The translations under genes and the position numbers were made by a program. From Dioscorea cayenensis subsp. rotundata (taxonomy: Eukaryota > Streptophyta > Magnoliopsida > Dioscoreales > Dioscoreaceae): a DNA stretch of 64,000 nucleotides. The notes below the pieces were generated by a model. It had not been told where the DNA came from. It made no database searches and saw only the letters and a list, made by a program, of their open reading frames with translations. Numbering within the stretch: position 1 is the first letter of the stretch; each line of letters opens with the position of its first letter. The stretch spans positions 1,488,001 through 1,552,000 of the forward strand of contig NC_052475.1 in assembly GCF_009730915.1 (NCBI RefSeq), given 5' to 3'. This document shows, one piece after another, positions 34,501 to 47,000 of this stretch.

Positions 34501-35874
34501 TATTTGTCTGCAACTGGTGAATTTGTTATATTTATTTTTATTGTCATCTACTGAAGGATTTGAAAATAGTTTGACATGAAAATATTGATACACAATAGTA
34601 GCTTATAACTTCTATTTTATTATCCCTGCTTTTGTTTTGCTTGAGAACTGAATTCTGATTTCTGATCTTGCGAGCCAGTTCATGGGAGAAATAACATATG
34701 ACCTGAAGGATCCAGCATTTTGTTTTACAATTATAAAGGTGCCAGATGATTATTGCTCTCTCACATCTCGTATCACTAACTGGCTGTCTGAGGTTGAACA
34801 ATGTAAGGTGAGTGCCTTATTTTTGAACCTTGGCTTAGTAATACTAATAGAATTTGTTAGCAGAGTCTGTCTTGCATTTGCATGTGGTTCTTTAACCAAC
34901 CAAACTATGGTACCTATCATTTTTTTCATTCATGATACCAACTTTTATAACTTGTCTACCAACATTTGAAGTGTAGATGCTAAAAGCCTGTTGTAACTGA
35001 ATTGCTTTGCTTTAGTCTGCATGCAGTGCGTTTACAAATACTTTTTAAATTTAACAGGTGCAAAAATTAGATGAAATGTTCCACGTTGCAACATTTGCTG
35101 CCAAGGAGTGTCCCAAAGTTGATGGATGCTTTGATAATATGCACACACCCTGCATCCAAAAGAAAATCCTGGACTACTTTTGTAGAGATGCCAATGCCCC
35201 ATCAGATGATGTTTTCACTAAGATGGGACGCAGCAGGTTAGCAACTCTATAGAAATGTTTCTTTGCTGCTATTTTTTTTTTTTTTTTGCAGGATCACACC
35301 CAAAATATCTTGCAAGTTTTCTGTTTTCCAATGCATATGCATGATGGGTTCGTCCAATTGAAGTATTAAACTGATATGGCTTCTGTTCTTGTTTTCAGCC
35401 CATTTCTGCATGCAGATATAAAGGTGGGTGATTATTGCAATTCTAAGTCACAGATAGCTATGTTCTGTTTCATGACTTGATGTGCAATTCCTTTATCCAA
35501 ACAGGTATTTTTGCAGAGCAATTCACATGTCAAGTTTACCCCAAGAGCAATAGCAAGAATTATGCATGGTATCCCTAGCCCATCTTTTCCCTCTGCAACT
35601 TGGTCTAAATGTCATTTCTGGTTAGACTCTTATTCTCTCTCAGATTCAAGTTTATCAAACTGCATTTTAGCTGCTAGCCATGCACAGATGGATTCTGATT
35701 ATTTCTGCAACTGGTTTCGAAAAACTTAATTAAACTTGAATTGTCAACTTCTTCCAGTCCAATGAAGCTAATCTTCTTAAAACTATTGGCAGGGAGAGAT
35801 ATTCACAGATTGATTTTGCAGTAGTGATGAAAGCTGCCACATCAGAGCTGATGCATTTTGATAGGAAAACTTAG
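28573..35874 (+). CDS. RECQL5: RecQ-family DNA helicase, RECQL5 type
   Basis: Twenty exons: 28573-29409, 29616-29735, 29848-29901, 30088-30197, 30413-30625, 30722-30800, 30902-30955, 31059-31133, 31267-31320, 31523-31567, 31667-31761, 31845-31974, 32977-33075, 33528-33583, 33671-33773, 34679-34807, 35058-35236, 35399-35423, 35505-35620, 35793-35874. They encode 884 aa. The disordered basic N terminus is followed by motif 0 ([12 protein letters not shown]), Walker A LPTGAGKS (K274), motif Ia, the DEAH box [12 protein letters not shown] (D366), motif III MTATAT, motif [16 protein letters not shown] and motif VI GRAGRDG. RecQ enzymes unwind 3'-5' and act in DNA repair and recombination in the nucleus. 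The gene order and sequence match the plant RECQL5 branch (Arabidopsis At1g27880, from memory) rather than RECQL2/3/4. All core motifs look intact. The intron after exon 5 appears to use a GC donor. E2F and TATA motifs lie upstream. Confidence 0.93.
33411..33522 (+). repeat. Tandem 56-bp duplication before a splice acceptor
   Basis: Two adjacent copies, 33411-33466 and 33467-33522, sharing AATTAATTTCA, CTCCAAATTTCTTATTG and GATTTTCTATTTC, with a handful of mismatches. The second copy runs into the true acceptor (TCTGTAG at 33527) of RecQ exon 14. The first copy lacks the TGTAG. Confidence 0.9.
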
Positions 35875-36399
35875 CTTGTGAACCAATAATCTTTAACAGT
35901 TGACACAAATGGTTGCACTTTGGCACAAACTGAGCCTTTGTAAAGGGAGACCAAACTCACATTCATGCCAAAACAACAAGAAATCATAGGAGTGATGCAA
36001 GTGATATACTAGAGAATCCATCAAACATTTGCAAGTGGAGTTGATCTTTTTCCCTTGCTGATGATTCATGAACACAAGATTCTACAATTAGTGGATCAGT
36101 CACTTGGCTACCAGTATGTATTGCAAATACACTCATCACCAATTGTCAACAATGTGGCCCAATGTTCCTCTTTGCAGCACTGGCTTGGTTGGGGAAGGAA
36201 ACCAGGAAATTTCTACAAATAAATGCTGATGAGGATCCATCTTGTATAAGTTAAGCTTCTTTTTCCAGTTTCTTATGGTTTCTTTAATAACTTATGTAGT
36301 TTTGAAGAATATATTTGTATGTTTTTCTTTGCATGTAATTGATTTCGAGTAAGTCAAACATGTGCCTTACGTGAGATTTTTTTTTTGAATAATAGATAC

Positions 36400-36590
36400 A
36401 AGCGCATTTTTTTTTATATGAATATAAACAGTACTGAAATCCGGATATACAATGTATGTACAATATGAAAATAGTATAAAAAATCCCGGGTGAACAATGT
36501 ATGAACAGTATTGTCGGGATGGATTTAAACTTATAACCTCCCATTATATTTTGGTGTCATATCATTAGACTATCCAATAGTTGACCTTAT
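36400..36590 (-). mobile_element. SINE-like relic, copy 2
   Basis: Minus strand has box A-like TAGTCTAATGA (36562-36572) and box B-like AGTTTAAATCC (36521-36531). The box A text is identical to the copy at 13811-13821. The left limit is approximate. Confidence 0.45.
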
Positions 36591-37201
36591 GTGAGATTCA
36601 TTCAATCTAAAAGTGGTAAGGGATATTAATGTGCTACTTTGCATTTTTGCATTTCCTAATTATTTTAAGCAAATTTTTTTATGTTATTTTTTATGTATGC
36701 ATTTTAGGGGATTTATTTTATTATTATTATTTTTTGATAAATGTACAAATGCCTGTTCCACAATGAGGAGTTACCTTGAATTTGTTCTTTTATTATTTTG
36801 ATAATATTTTACTATATTTAGTAGTGGTGGTTGATTATTTTCTTTTGTGGTATATATATATATATATAAATATATATATATATATCATTTAGCATTAATT
36901 TAGTTTATAATTATATTTTTATAATTTAAAACCATTTAATGCGACATCTTAAAAAGGAGAGTTTTTCTAAATATTCTAACATTTTCCAATCCTTTGCCTC
37001 AAAACATTGACCACCCTCCATTTATGACTACAAAATTAGCTTGCACTTCACAAACCTTCCTAGTCCTCTCTAGACCACCCCTGAAAATCCCAACCAAACT
37101 AATAAAATTAATTTTAAAAAAATTTTAAAAGATGCACTCATAATTGTTCCAATTTTTAATTAATAATAATTATAAGAAAAAAAGAAAAAAAAAGAAAAAG
37201 C

Positions 37202-37206
<5 letters not shown>

Positions 37207-37238
<32 letters not shown>
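37207..37238. repeat. (TA)n microsatellite
   Basis: TA run of about 32 bp, 190 bp upstream of the DUF212 start codon. Confidence 0.9.
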
Positions 37239-37242
<4 letters not shown>

Positions 37243-37429
37243 TAACAGAACAAGCAAAGCATATTCGTCCACGTCATCAAAAGAAAGCGATGTTCAACTA
37301 GAATTCTCTTACCATCTTTCTTCGTTGCTCGTTCCTCTCCCTCCCTCCGAAATACCAGCTCTTTTTTTCCTAAAATTTTTTTCTCTATCTCTTCTTTGAA
37401 AACCAGCTTCGGATGATGAGAAGCGAAGG

Positions 37430-40375
37430 ATGAGAGAGATGACGGAGGTCTCATCAATGGCTGCTTCTCAGGATCCCTTCTCCTTCTTCCACAATTACCC
37501 CTTGATCTCTTCCCTTCTCTCCTTTGTCATCGCCCAGTGCATCAAGTTCTTCACCTCCTGGTACTACTCAACTCTCTTCCTCTCTCTTTCCTCTTTTCTG
37601 CTGATTTCTTTGATTTGTTTAGCATTTGGCGTGTTGGATCGAAAAAGAGTTGGGATCCTGAAATATAGGGGTTGAATTTTTACTTTCAATGAGAATTAAT
37701 GCTGCTTTTTTTTTAAAAAAAATGCTATTGGATCTGATTTTGAGCTCATTTTTCGGAAGATATTATATGAGGTTGATGCGATTGATACTTTGGCGTTTCT
37801 CTTTTTGTTATTACGATGAATAGAAGCCTTGAACTTTGTGGGCCAATTCATGATTTAATTCTTTTATTAGCCATTTAGTTTCATGAACTATCAACTGATT
37901 TTGTGATTTTTTTTTGTTGTTATTCCGGTTCATGCATTGGAGTAAAATTAAATCATAGTAGCTGTACTCTCTCCAAATATCAAATTTTACTAAACTGTAA
38001 AAATGTAATTTTTTTTTTGACATGTTTTCACAATTTATTTCAATGTATTTTGTATTTGTTCATTCCTATTTCTTGGCATGTTGTTCATCCTAACATACCA
38101 TGTGTTATGGGAAAAAAAACATACAATTGTAACAAAAATAGAATGAGCATTGATTGAGTACCAAATTTTCCAGAACAAAAGTATGAAAAAAGCGAGAATC
38201 ATCATTTTTGAAATTTTATAAATTGTACTTCAATAGAATATATGCCCTGGATAGGAAAAAGAAAATTTGTATGCCTACCATTATACCAATCAAGCTTTGA
38301 AGTCTGTGAGTAAAAAAAAAAATGCTCCTCTGCAGATCATGTATGATCCAACTATTGAGAGTTTTGGAATAACTCCATTTGCCCTTTTTCTATAATATGT
38401 TGTTTTCCCCTTGGGTTCTTGTAGATTTTTGGTTGTTAGCAATGCTTTTCTTGGTGATCATTGAACCTCCTTTATGGCTTATAATGATGGGAGTCTGATG
38501 AATGTTTGGCCATATTAAATAAAAAAGTGACGGTGCATGTTTGCCTTGTGTACCCATTTTTATATTTTTACATGATGCACAATGTTAGACACATTAGCAA
38601 GTTTATAGTTCCTGCTGCTTTGTTGATTTGCAGGTACAAGGAAAGACATTGGGATCTAAAGCAGCTGGTTGGATCTGGTGGAATGCCATCATCACATTCT
38701 GCTACAGTTACTTCGCTCGCCATTGCTGTTGGACTCCATGATGGCTTTGGGAGTTCTTCGTTCGCTATTGCAATGATTTTTGCATGTGTTGTAAGCAATT
38801 CATCTACGGTCTTGCAATTCTGTTTTCAAAAGCTTAGCTTTTGGACGCATGGCACCTGTATTATTTTTCTCCTCTTATTTTGTTAGTGCATTCTGTTAAG
38901 AAATTGTTATGCGCTAAAACAGGTGATGTATGATGCTTTTGGGGTACGTTTACATGCTGGAAAGCAGGCTGAGGTATGCACTTCTTAATCAGGATTTTAT
39001 TATTTATTTTTGTGGTTTTGCTGTTGTTGATAGAATTGAACCATCATATCTCAGTAAAACCATCATCCTACCAAGGTCTATTTTTTCTTCTTTTGTTTTC
39101 TTAATCATCTCAGGCTCAGGGTGAGGATTCAGCAGCACCTAAATCTTCCCTATTGACATGTCAGTTAGGTATAGTTTACTAAATGACCTTTTCTCACAAT
39201 CCTCTGAAACCCTTGAGCAGTCTTGAACCAGTCAGTGTGAATCAAACAAGTGATTTCCATTGACTACTTATAAGTTAAAACCTCTGGACAAATAGTGTGT
39301 TCTCCAAGATTCTGTCATTGATTGTTAGTGTGGTACCATACCTTCAAATATACCCTTCCTTCATCATGCTCCATTTAAAACTTCCAATATTAGACATATC
39401 TTTTGGTATCAATTGGGTAATAAATCATAAATGCCGTCCATCTGCACTCCCAAGGATCTTCAGAGATATTACTTTGGTAAATGTTCAAAATGGGAATCCT
39501 GGTCAGGTTCTCCTTTCATTTTCAAAAGGAGGAAGGAATGATATAATAGACCTTTTGCTTAAGATGAAGCACTTGATGCATCTTACTGCTTCTACCCTAT
39601 TAAATTCTGCTTACCACCTCTTAATCTTTAGACATAAAAGCTTCTAAATTTTTTATTACAAGTCTTTGGTTGGTTTTTAAATTTTTTTTTTTTCTATTTC
39701 ATATAACTTTTCAAATAATAACTATTAACTTATTGATTGTTGCATTTTCCTTACCCTTGCCCTTCAGGTGTTGAATCAAATTGTATATGGACTTCCATCA
39801 GAGCACCCTCTAGCTGATACAAGACCTCTGCGTGAACTTCTAGGGCATACTCCTACTCAGGTTAGTTCAGTTGGTTATTATTGAGTTACAGTTTTAATCT
39901 AATGCATGTATGGAAAATTGAGTTGAAAGTTAAAACTGTTACATGCCGAAAACCACTATATGATGCAAAAAAATTCTCAGAATTTAGGTACGAAAAATAA
40001 ATGAATAGCCTCTTACTGATGAAAATCACCTTGAAGGAAAGCTGAAATTTTATTAAAAAATTGTAGTCTTCTTGAAATTGTAAACAAAACATAATAAATA
40101 CTTATCATTCAAGGCACCTGATCCAACAAAACTACTAGATTTAACTATTTAAGGAATTCATATCCAAAAGGATAGATTTTTTCTTACCAGCTCTATCTAC
40201 CATTGTAAAAACATTCTCTCTTTTAAAAAAATTACTGGTAATCATGCTTTGTGAAACTATATATATTCATAAATAGATATGGTCTCTTTTTCAGGTTGTT
40301 GCTGGTGCATTACTGGGATGTGTTACAGCTATTATTGGCCACCAGATCAGTTTGGCACATAGAAATGCTTCTTGA
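37430..40375 (+). CDS. DUF212 / acid phosphatase-vanadium haloperoxidase-related membrane protein
   Basis: Exons 37430-37560, 38634-38790, 38923-38973, 39768-39860 and 40295-40375 encode 170 aa, the usual length for this family. A hydrophobic N-terminal segment (LISSLLSFVIAQCIKFFTSW) is followed by the PAP2-like core GSGGMPSSHSATVTSLAIA, two more hydrophobic stretches, the family block YDAFGVRLHAGKQAEVLNQI and GHTPTQVVAGALLGCVTAII, with a C terminus SLAHRNAS. PSSH resembles the phosphatase motif of PAP2 enzymes, but the other catalytic motifs are not evident, so activity is unproven. Arabidopsis relatives include At1g67600 and At3g21610 (from memory). An in-frame ATG at 37439 is an alternative start. 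Confidence 0.9.
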
Positions 40376-40669
40376 AGTTAAAAAATTCTTGGTATACAAG
40401 AGAAAATATATAGCACCTCAGATTGCTACTTTGTAAATACCCAATTCACTCTCTGATATTGTGATTCATCATAACAACCACCCTCCCTTTGAATTCATTC
40501 CATGATTTAGACACCATTTTGCAGTAATCTCAGCATTGTCAACAACAACTGACTTTGAAACATTTCTCTGCTACTTCATTCTCTGTTATTACCAGCCATC
40601 ACAAACAAAACAGAGTCATTCAAAACAGAAATTATTCATAGCAGCAACAAGCACAACACTTGATTGTCT

Positions 40670-42942
40670 TCAGAGTCTGGAGGGTGATCTGGGGTGATGA
40701 ACAACAATGTTATTGTAAGCATCCAGTGTGAGGAAATCATCCAATTCAGGTGATGTGCATTGTTTGGTGAAGATCTTGCTGGCCTTTTTGTAGAGGCCAT
40801 TGTTGAACTTCTCCGGTCCAACCTCTTTTTCAATCCTTGCCATCTCCTCTTCGACCACCCGGCCGAAGAGTTCCAGTGTCACCTTCACCTTCACACCGTC
40901 GCCATCCAAAACAGCTCTGTGTTTTAGCCATTGCCAGTTTTGGACCCTACTGATCTCAGCTGTTGCTGCATCTTCCATGAGGTTGTAGAGCGGGACCGAA
41001 CCAGTGCCGGAGAGCCAGGCGGCAAGGTATTGAATGCCGACCCTAGTGTTTAGCCGGAGTCCTTCGAGTGTCCTCACTCCTCTGGGCCTTTGAAGAAGGT
41101 CCTCTTCGGTGATACTCGCAGCATCCTCTCGCTTCATACTATATATCTGATTCGGTTTACTAGTCATATTACTAGTGAATACTTGCAGGATATCAGGAAT
41201 AAGACCCGGGTGCGCTGCCCAGGTGCCGTCGTGCCCTGCTCGCACCTCTCGCAGTTTGTCCTTCCGCACCAGCTCCATCGCGGCCTCATTTGCCACCTTA
41301 TCATCCTTGATCGGAATTTGCGCAGCCTGTGCCATGCATATGTGAGTGATCAACCATGTAAACAAATCCAATTGAATTCCTACAAAGTTAATATGAAATC
41401 ATACCATGCCGCCCATCGCATGGACACGGCGACGGTGGCAAGTGTAGATGAGCTTCTCTGAGTAGCTCTTCATGAAATGTTGGTTCATTCCGACGAGGAC
41501 TCGGTCGGGGAGAAGCCGATCAGGATGAGCCTGAAATGTCTTGACATAACTGAAGATATAGTCCCATCTCCCACAATTAAGTCCCACAGAATGATCCTTT
41601 AGCTCATATAGTATCTCATCCATCTGAAACACTGCAGGCAAAGTTTCAATTAACACTGTTGCTCTTATGCTCCCTTTCTCTATTCCTGCCACATTCTCTG
41701 CTCTCTCAAACACACAATTCCATATCTTTGCCTCCCTAAAATAAAACATTTCATATAATTAAGTCATTACAGTTAACTGCAAGAAAAATTTTATCTGGAG
41801 TTTAATTAGATCAAAAATTTCAATACCTTGAGTGTTCCATCTTTGGAAGATAAAAGAAAGGGCCGGAACCGGCGCCTTGGGTGGCACGGAACATGTTGTG
41901 GTTGTGAAAGAAGTAGAGGCCGAAGTCGAGGAGGCAGCCGGTAGCTGGCTCACCGTCGATGAGAATATGAAACTCCGGCAAGTGCCAGCCTCTTGGCCGG
42001 ACGAATAACACCGCCGGCTTCTCATTAAGCTTGTACATCCTCTTCCTGATCTTGTCTTCATAACTTATAGTTCCATTCACTGCATCTCTAAGATTTACAT
42101 GGCCTCTCATCAAGTTCTCCCAGTTTGGTGATAGTGCATCCTCAAAATCAGCCTACAAGTACAATGATCTGGTTTAATTAAGACTATTAAATATATATAT
42201 ATATATATATATGCAAAAAGGGCCGTCTATTATTCAAAAAAAAAAAAAAAATTATATATATACAAAACAAGAAACTGCTTAATTAGAAATAGAAATTTAG
42301 CAACAGAGTTATTTTGATACTAATTAGAAACGAATCAGCAACAGATTACTCATCCGTGTTTTTAATTTAACAACGGATTTATAATCTGTTTGTAAATTAG
42401 TAACTAATATTAGTAACAAAATGTAATTCAAATCTATATTGCATGTATTCTAATGACAACACTATGATCAATACTAATCAAGATAATGTTGAAGATGACA
42501 TTAATTATTAAACACAAATTCTCTTGCAATTATATCACAAAAACATATATAAAACATCAAATTAAAACTAGCAAATATAAAAATAGAATACAAATGATAC
42601 CATGAAAACTTTAGCTCCAGAGTTAAGAGCATTGATAATCATCTTCCTCTCAACCGGCCCTGTAATCTCCACCGTTCGATCAGCAACCGCCGGCGGCACA
42701 CCAGCACAAACCCAATCACCATCCCTTATATTCTTAGTGGCTGGATCAAACCCAGGTATCTCTTCCAAGTTATACTTTTTCTGAGACTCTTTTCTACACT
42801 CCAAAGCATACTTAATCCTGCCTCTAAACTCCCTTTGCAACTCTGCCACAAACTGCAAGGCCTCCTTTGTTAAAATCCTTGCAAACTCTTCATCATATCT
42901 CCCTTTAATGTCCACTCCTTCAGGTACATCATAAGAACCCAT
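40670..42942 (-). CDS. MLS: Malate synthase (glyoxylate cycle)
   Basis: Exons on minus: 42942-42601, 42152-41827, 41735-41405, 41326-40670, giving 551 aa, close to the usual plant length. The enzyme condenses acetyl-CoA and glyoxylate to malate in glyoxysomes during lipid mobilisation in seedlings. Visible support: RPRGWHLPE in exon 2, the malate synthase signature [16 protein letters not shown] in exon 3, [12 protein letters not shown] and [15 protein letters not shown] in exon 4, and a C-terminal SRL peroxisomal targeting signal (PTS1). The start MGSYDVPEG is typical. The gene is complete, with canonical introns; intron 1 carries a (TA)n run and a poly-A tract. Confidence 0.96.
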
Positions 42943-43009
42943 TTCTTTCTTTCTTTTTTTTTTTCCTTTAAATTTTCTTGTATGTTTTAAGCTATGAAGA
43001 TCTTATGTA

Positions 43010-43017
43010 TATATATA
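43010..43017 (-). promoter_or_regulatory. Probable TATA box of malate synthase
   Basis: Minus strand TATATATA within ATTTATATATATAC, about 70 bp upstream of the ATG. Spacing is right for a short leader, but TA-rich tracts are common in this window. Confidence 0.35.
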
Positions 43018-43024
43018 AATATGG

Positions 43025-44054
43025 GAGAAGGGGATAAGGATGAAGAAGGGGTGGGTACGTGTTGTGTATGGGTTTTGCATGGAGGGTTGTACGTACGTCA
43101 GCTTAGGAGATAAGAAATGGGCGTTATGGGGGTTTGGTTTTTGTGCCAACTTTTTTTTTTTAATATTATTTATTTATTTGTAGCAACTTATGGAGATCTT
43201 GTAGTGCGGGCTTTGGTGGATGGATACTTAGAAAACATGGCGAATGGTTTTTTTTTTTTCTGGAAAGTTTCTAGCGAAATTATAAGCTTCTAGAAGAATT
43301 TTTGCTAGAATTCGTTTTTTTTTGTTAAATGTGTGCTGAAGTGCTGAACTAGAAGTTAGATATTGTATTAATTATTATTATTATTATTTTGAAAATATAA
43401 ATAAATCACTTACATTAAAATAAAAAAAAGAGATCAAGAATACTTAAAAAAAATACTATAAGATGGAAGACTAGGACAAAAATAACAATATAACAAAAAA
43501 AAAATCTAGTGGATTAAATCTATGGCAGTCACAACAGTAAGAATGAAATACCAATTTTTTATTTTAAAAATAATAAATAAAATATAAAAAAAAACACTTC
43601 ATTAGATGAATAAATTATATTAAAATATTTTACATTGTTTCTAAATATAATTTAGTGGATAAATATAAAAAAAAATTTCATTAAAAAAAAATTAGCAGGC
43701 TAAAAAGGCGAGCCCAATCCATTTGAGCTTACTTAGCTGGGCTCTGACAAACATTCAAGCTTGCACCGACTAAAATATGATGTCCCGCCGGAACAACATA
43801 GTATACCAACATAAGTTTGAACTGTCAATCTCCTATTCGACCAAACCTAAATCCTAAAGCATATGTGATTGGTCAGCTCGATTGTTAAATTGTGCCAAAG
43901 GGCATACCACACCGCGAGACCACGGGCCCCGCCCCCGGTTTCCGATCTCTTCTTCTTCGTTTTCATCTTCTTTGAATTCCAAGCAATCCCTCCCAATTTC
44001 CTCATCGATGGTGCCCTAATCTCTCTGGGTTTTGCTTGAGCTTGGATCCCATTA
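43025..44054. other. Intergenic DNA between malate synthase and the kelch gene
   Basis: Divergent promoters share this about 1-kb stretch. It contains poly-A/T tracts, and near 43690-43870 a more G+C-rich stretch that looks like an old dispersed repeat. Nothing codes. Confidence 0.5.
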
Positions 44055-47000
44055 ATGGCGAGATTGGTACCCAAGCATGGGCCTAGGAAGTACGTTGTTG
44101 TCCTCGCCTGCATCTCGCTTCTCGGAGTCGCCCTTGTCGCTGATTTCCTCTGGGCCTCCTCATCATCTTCGTCATCGCTAAATTGGTCGAATTCGCTTGA
44201 TGTATCGCTAAATAGTCCCCGTACGAAGCCCAAGGCGGTGAGTTTCTTGTCTCTCTTCCTTCTTTGGAACTAGGGTTTTCGAATGAGAGTGTTGAGCTGG
44301 TTGGATTTGATGATTTGGATTTATATGGTTGTTTGTTCATTGTTGGATTTTGGAATAGTTTGTAGCCTCATTGTGGTTTACAACGTGAGTTGACAGTAAA
44401 TAGTATGAAGTTGGTGTTTTGATTTTTGTGATTCAGTCTGCTATTAGTGGTTGGAAGCGGACAGTCAGAGAAAAATGGGGCAGAACTATATGTTAGAAAG
44501 TTGAATTCTTTTTTCTGGATATCTTTAAACCATGGTGTCCTTTATTATTACCGTGAAAAGTGACGAAATGTTTAGGTGAATGTTGCTTGGTGTGTAATTT
44601 GATGCATGTTCATGAGCCATGATTTTTTGCATTGGCACTTATAATTTAGTAATACTATCCTGACAAATTTTGTGCTTTTTTGGTTTGAATTTGTAGGAAA
44701 TATTCTGGTTTTTAATTTTGTTTGGCTTGTGGCTTGTTTTGGTATGCTAATAATAAATCAGGATTTTAGAACATATTGTTTATGGGAGTAACAGAAATAT
44801 AAAACATTGATGTGGGGAGTTGTAAAACCACATAGTACCATTTGAAACTACATTTCCCTAATCAAATCCTTATATTTCGTCAGGACACTTATATTGTAAA
44901 TGTGGCAGAGTTCATCTGCCAAGCCACTTGGATACCCTTTTAGCAGCTCAATTTCACATAATGGCCATATTTAGGCCTTTCATACTGTAGGTATGGCCTG
45001 CACTTTTGTACTACTGTGGCGCCATTTTTTCGTACACTAAATGTGGCTTTATTGTACTTAGTTGCTTATTTGGTTTGTCACTTTCCAGTCTTTAATCTGA
45101 CTTCTTGTGAAGTCATGAACAAAATCTGTAAATTTTATTGTAATAATTTTTTTTTTTTGTATCCATTTGATAATTGTGTTTTCTTATTTGTTCTTTCTTG
45201 GGAAAATCATACAGGTTAAATAATGTGAAACATCATTCAAACAGGCTTTAGTTTGTTCTGATATCAGGACCTGCAAGTAGCTTTCCTTTCTATCGCATTT
45301 ATGTTATTTTATTTTCTTTGAGTAACATACCCTGTGAGTGTACCACGAGGGCATTGGCTTAGCTATCAATTCTCTATTAACTTGGCTAACCAGTTGGCAG
45401 CTTTGCTGGCATTTGTTTCTTCTTTCTTTTGTTAAATTTAAAGTGAAGACTCTCATTTGCTACTGTTTTCACATATAACCTTTTCATTTATCTGTTAACG
45501 GGATATGTAGCATTCTGCAGGCTGGAAAGAACAATAAGGACATTAAAGCATTTATTTCAGAAGGGCCAAATGCAACTTTTGCTGATATACCTGCACCACA
45601 GTTAGAATGGGAGGAGATGGCAGAGGCACCAGTACCTCGTCTGGATGGGGCTGCTATACAGATTAAAAATCTTTTATATGTCTTTGCCGGCTATGGCACC
45701 ATTGACTATGTAAGAGTTTTTTTTTTTTAGTGTTGATTTCAGTATATTATTGTTGTTTGGTTATAGTCTATTTGCATTCTTCTTTGATTCTGTTAGACAG
45801 GTAACTTTGCCATAAAATTCAGGCTTATATCTAACAACATAAGTTTCTCAATTTTTGTATAGTTGGATGCTTAACTCTCACTGAGTATCAACAGATTATT
45901 TGAAGTTGTTAAAAAATGTGTACATATATTAGAATCAGATGGCAAAAAGGCCACTGAATTGATAATTTTTATGTGTATGAAACATGCCAACATGATTTGT
46001 TTTCCATGAAATGATAACTGGTTGGATTTGAATTGTTACAGCTATTTATCAGGGTTGCCTTTAATAATTGATCCGAACACTTTTATTGTGATGGCTAACA
46101 TATATAAGGGATAAACAAGCCTACAGGGGAAAAAAAAAGAACTGGTACTCATGGTTTTTCAGTTGGCTATGTGAAATTGAATGACAGACCATGCACCTGA
46201 GATTTATTGGTTTATCCATTTGTTCTAGTATTAAGGAACTATAAGATCTTTGTGAAAATTAGTTTTCAAGGAAAAACTAGCGCATGATTGGCAAATTTCA
46301 TGATTAAAATGATTTATGTTATTTCAACCTTGCTTCATGAATGAAACTTGAATCCTTCCCTATTTTTTAATTTGATGATTTGATGTCTTTATGTGGCTCT
46401 CATAATGCAGGTGCATTCTCATGTGGATATATATAATTTTACTGATAACACATGGGGTGGAAAGTTTGACATGCCAAAAGAAATGGCACATTCACATTTA
46501 GGAATGGTGACAGATGGTAGATACATTTATGTAGTCACTGGCCAATATGGACCACAATGTAGAGGGCCTACAGCTCGCAATTTTGTATTGGATACAGAGA
46601 CAAAAGAATGGCATGATTTGCCTCCATTACCTTTCCCCAGGTACATGCTAGATTGGTTAATATGATGGTGATGTATGTCTGTTATGTGAGGGTAGGGTTA
46701 TCAGTTATCAATTTCTTTTGTGACAATTAGGATTGGATGTTGTTTGTTGAAACAAGCCTTTTTCAATCATCATTACCTACACTCATGGAGGCTTTCTTAA
46801 ATTTTTACCTTACAACACCTTTCTTCATGTTTTTCAGTTATCAGATATCCAGCCTTTACAAATCTTCACTGTAGACAGAAATATGCACTTTTCTTCTTAT
46901 TGTATTAGTTTATATTCGAACTTCTCTTTGAAAGTTATAACAGACATGCTACATGCTATTTTTCCGCTGGATATTTTTTATCTGTCTCAAATTATCATAT

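Larger units (their letters stand above)
35875..37429. other. RecQ 3' flank and intergenic DNA
   Basis: Probable 3' UTR, then AT-rich DNA with a SINE-like relic at about 36400-36590, TA-rich tracts near 36850 and a (TA)n run at 37207-37238. The DUF212 leader is pyrimidine-rich and begins somewhere after 37300. Confidence 0.5.
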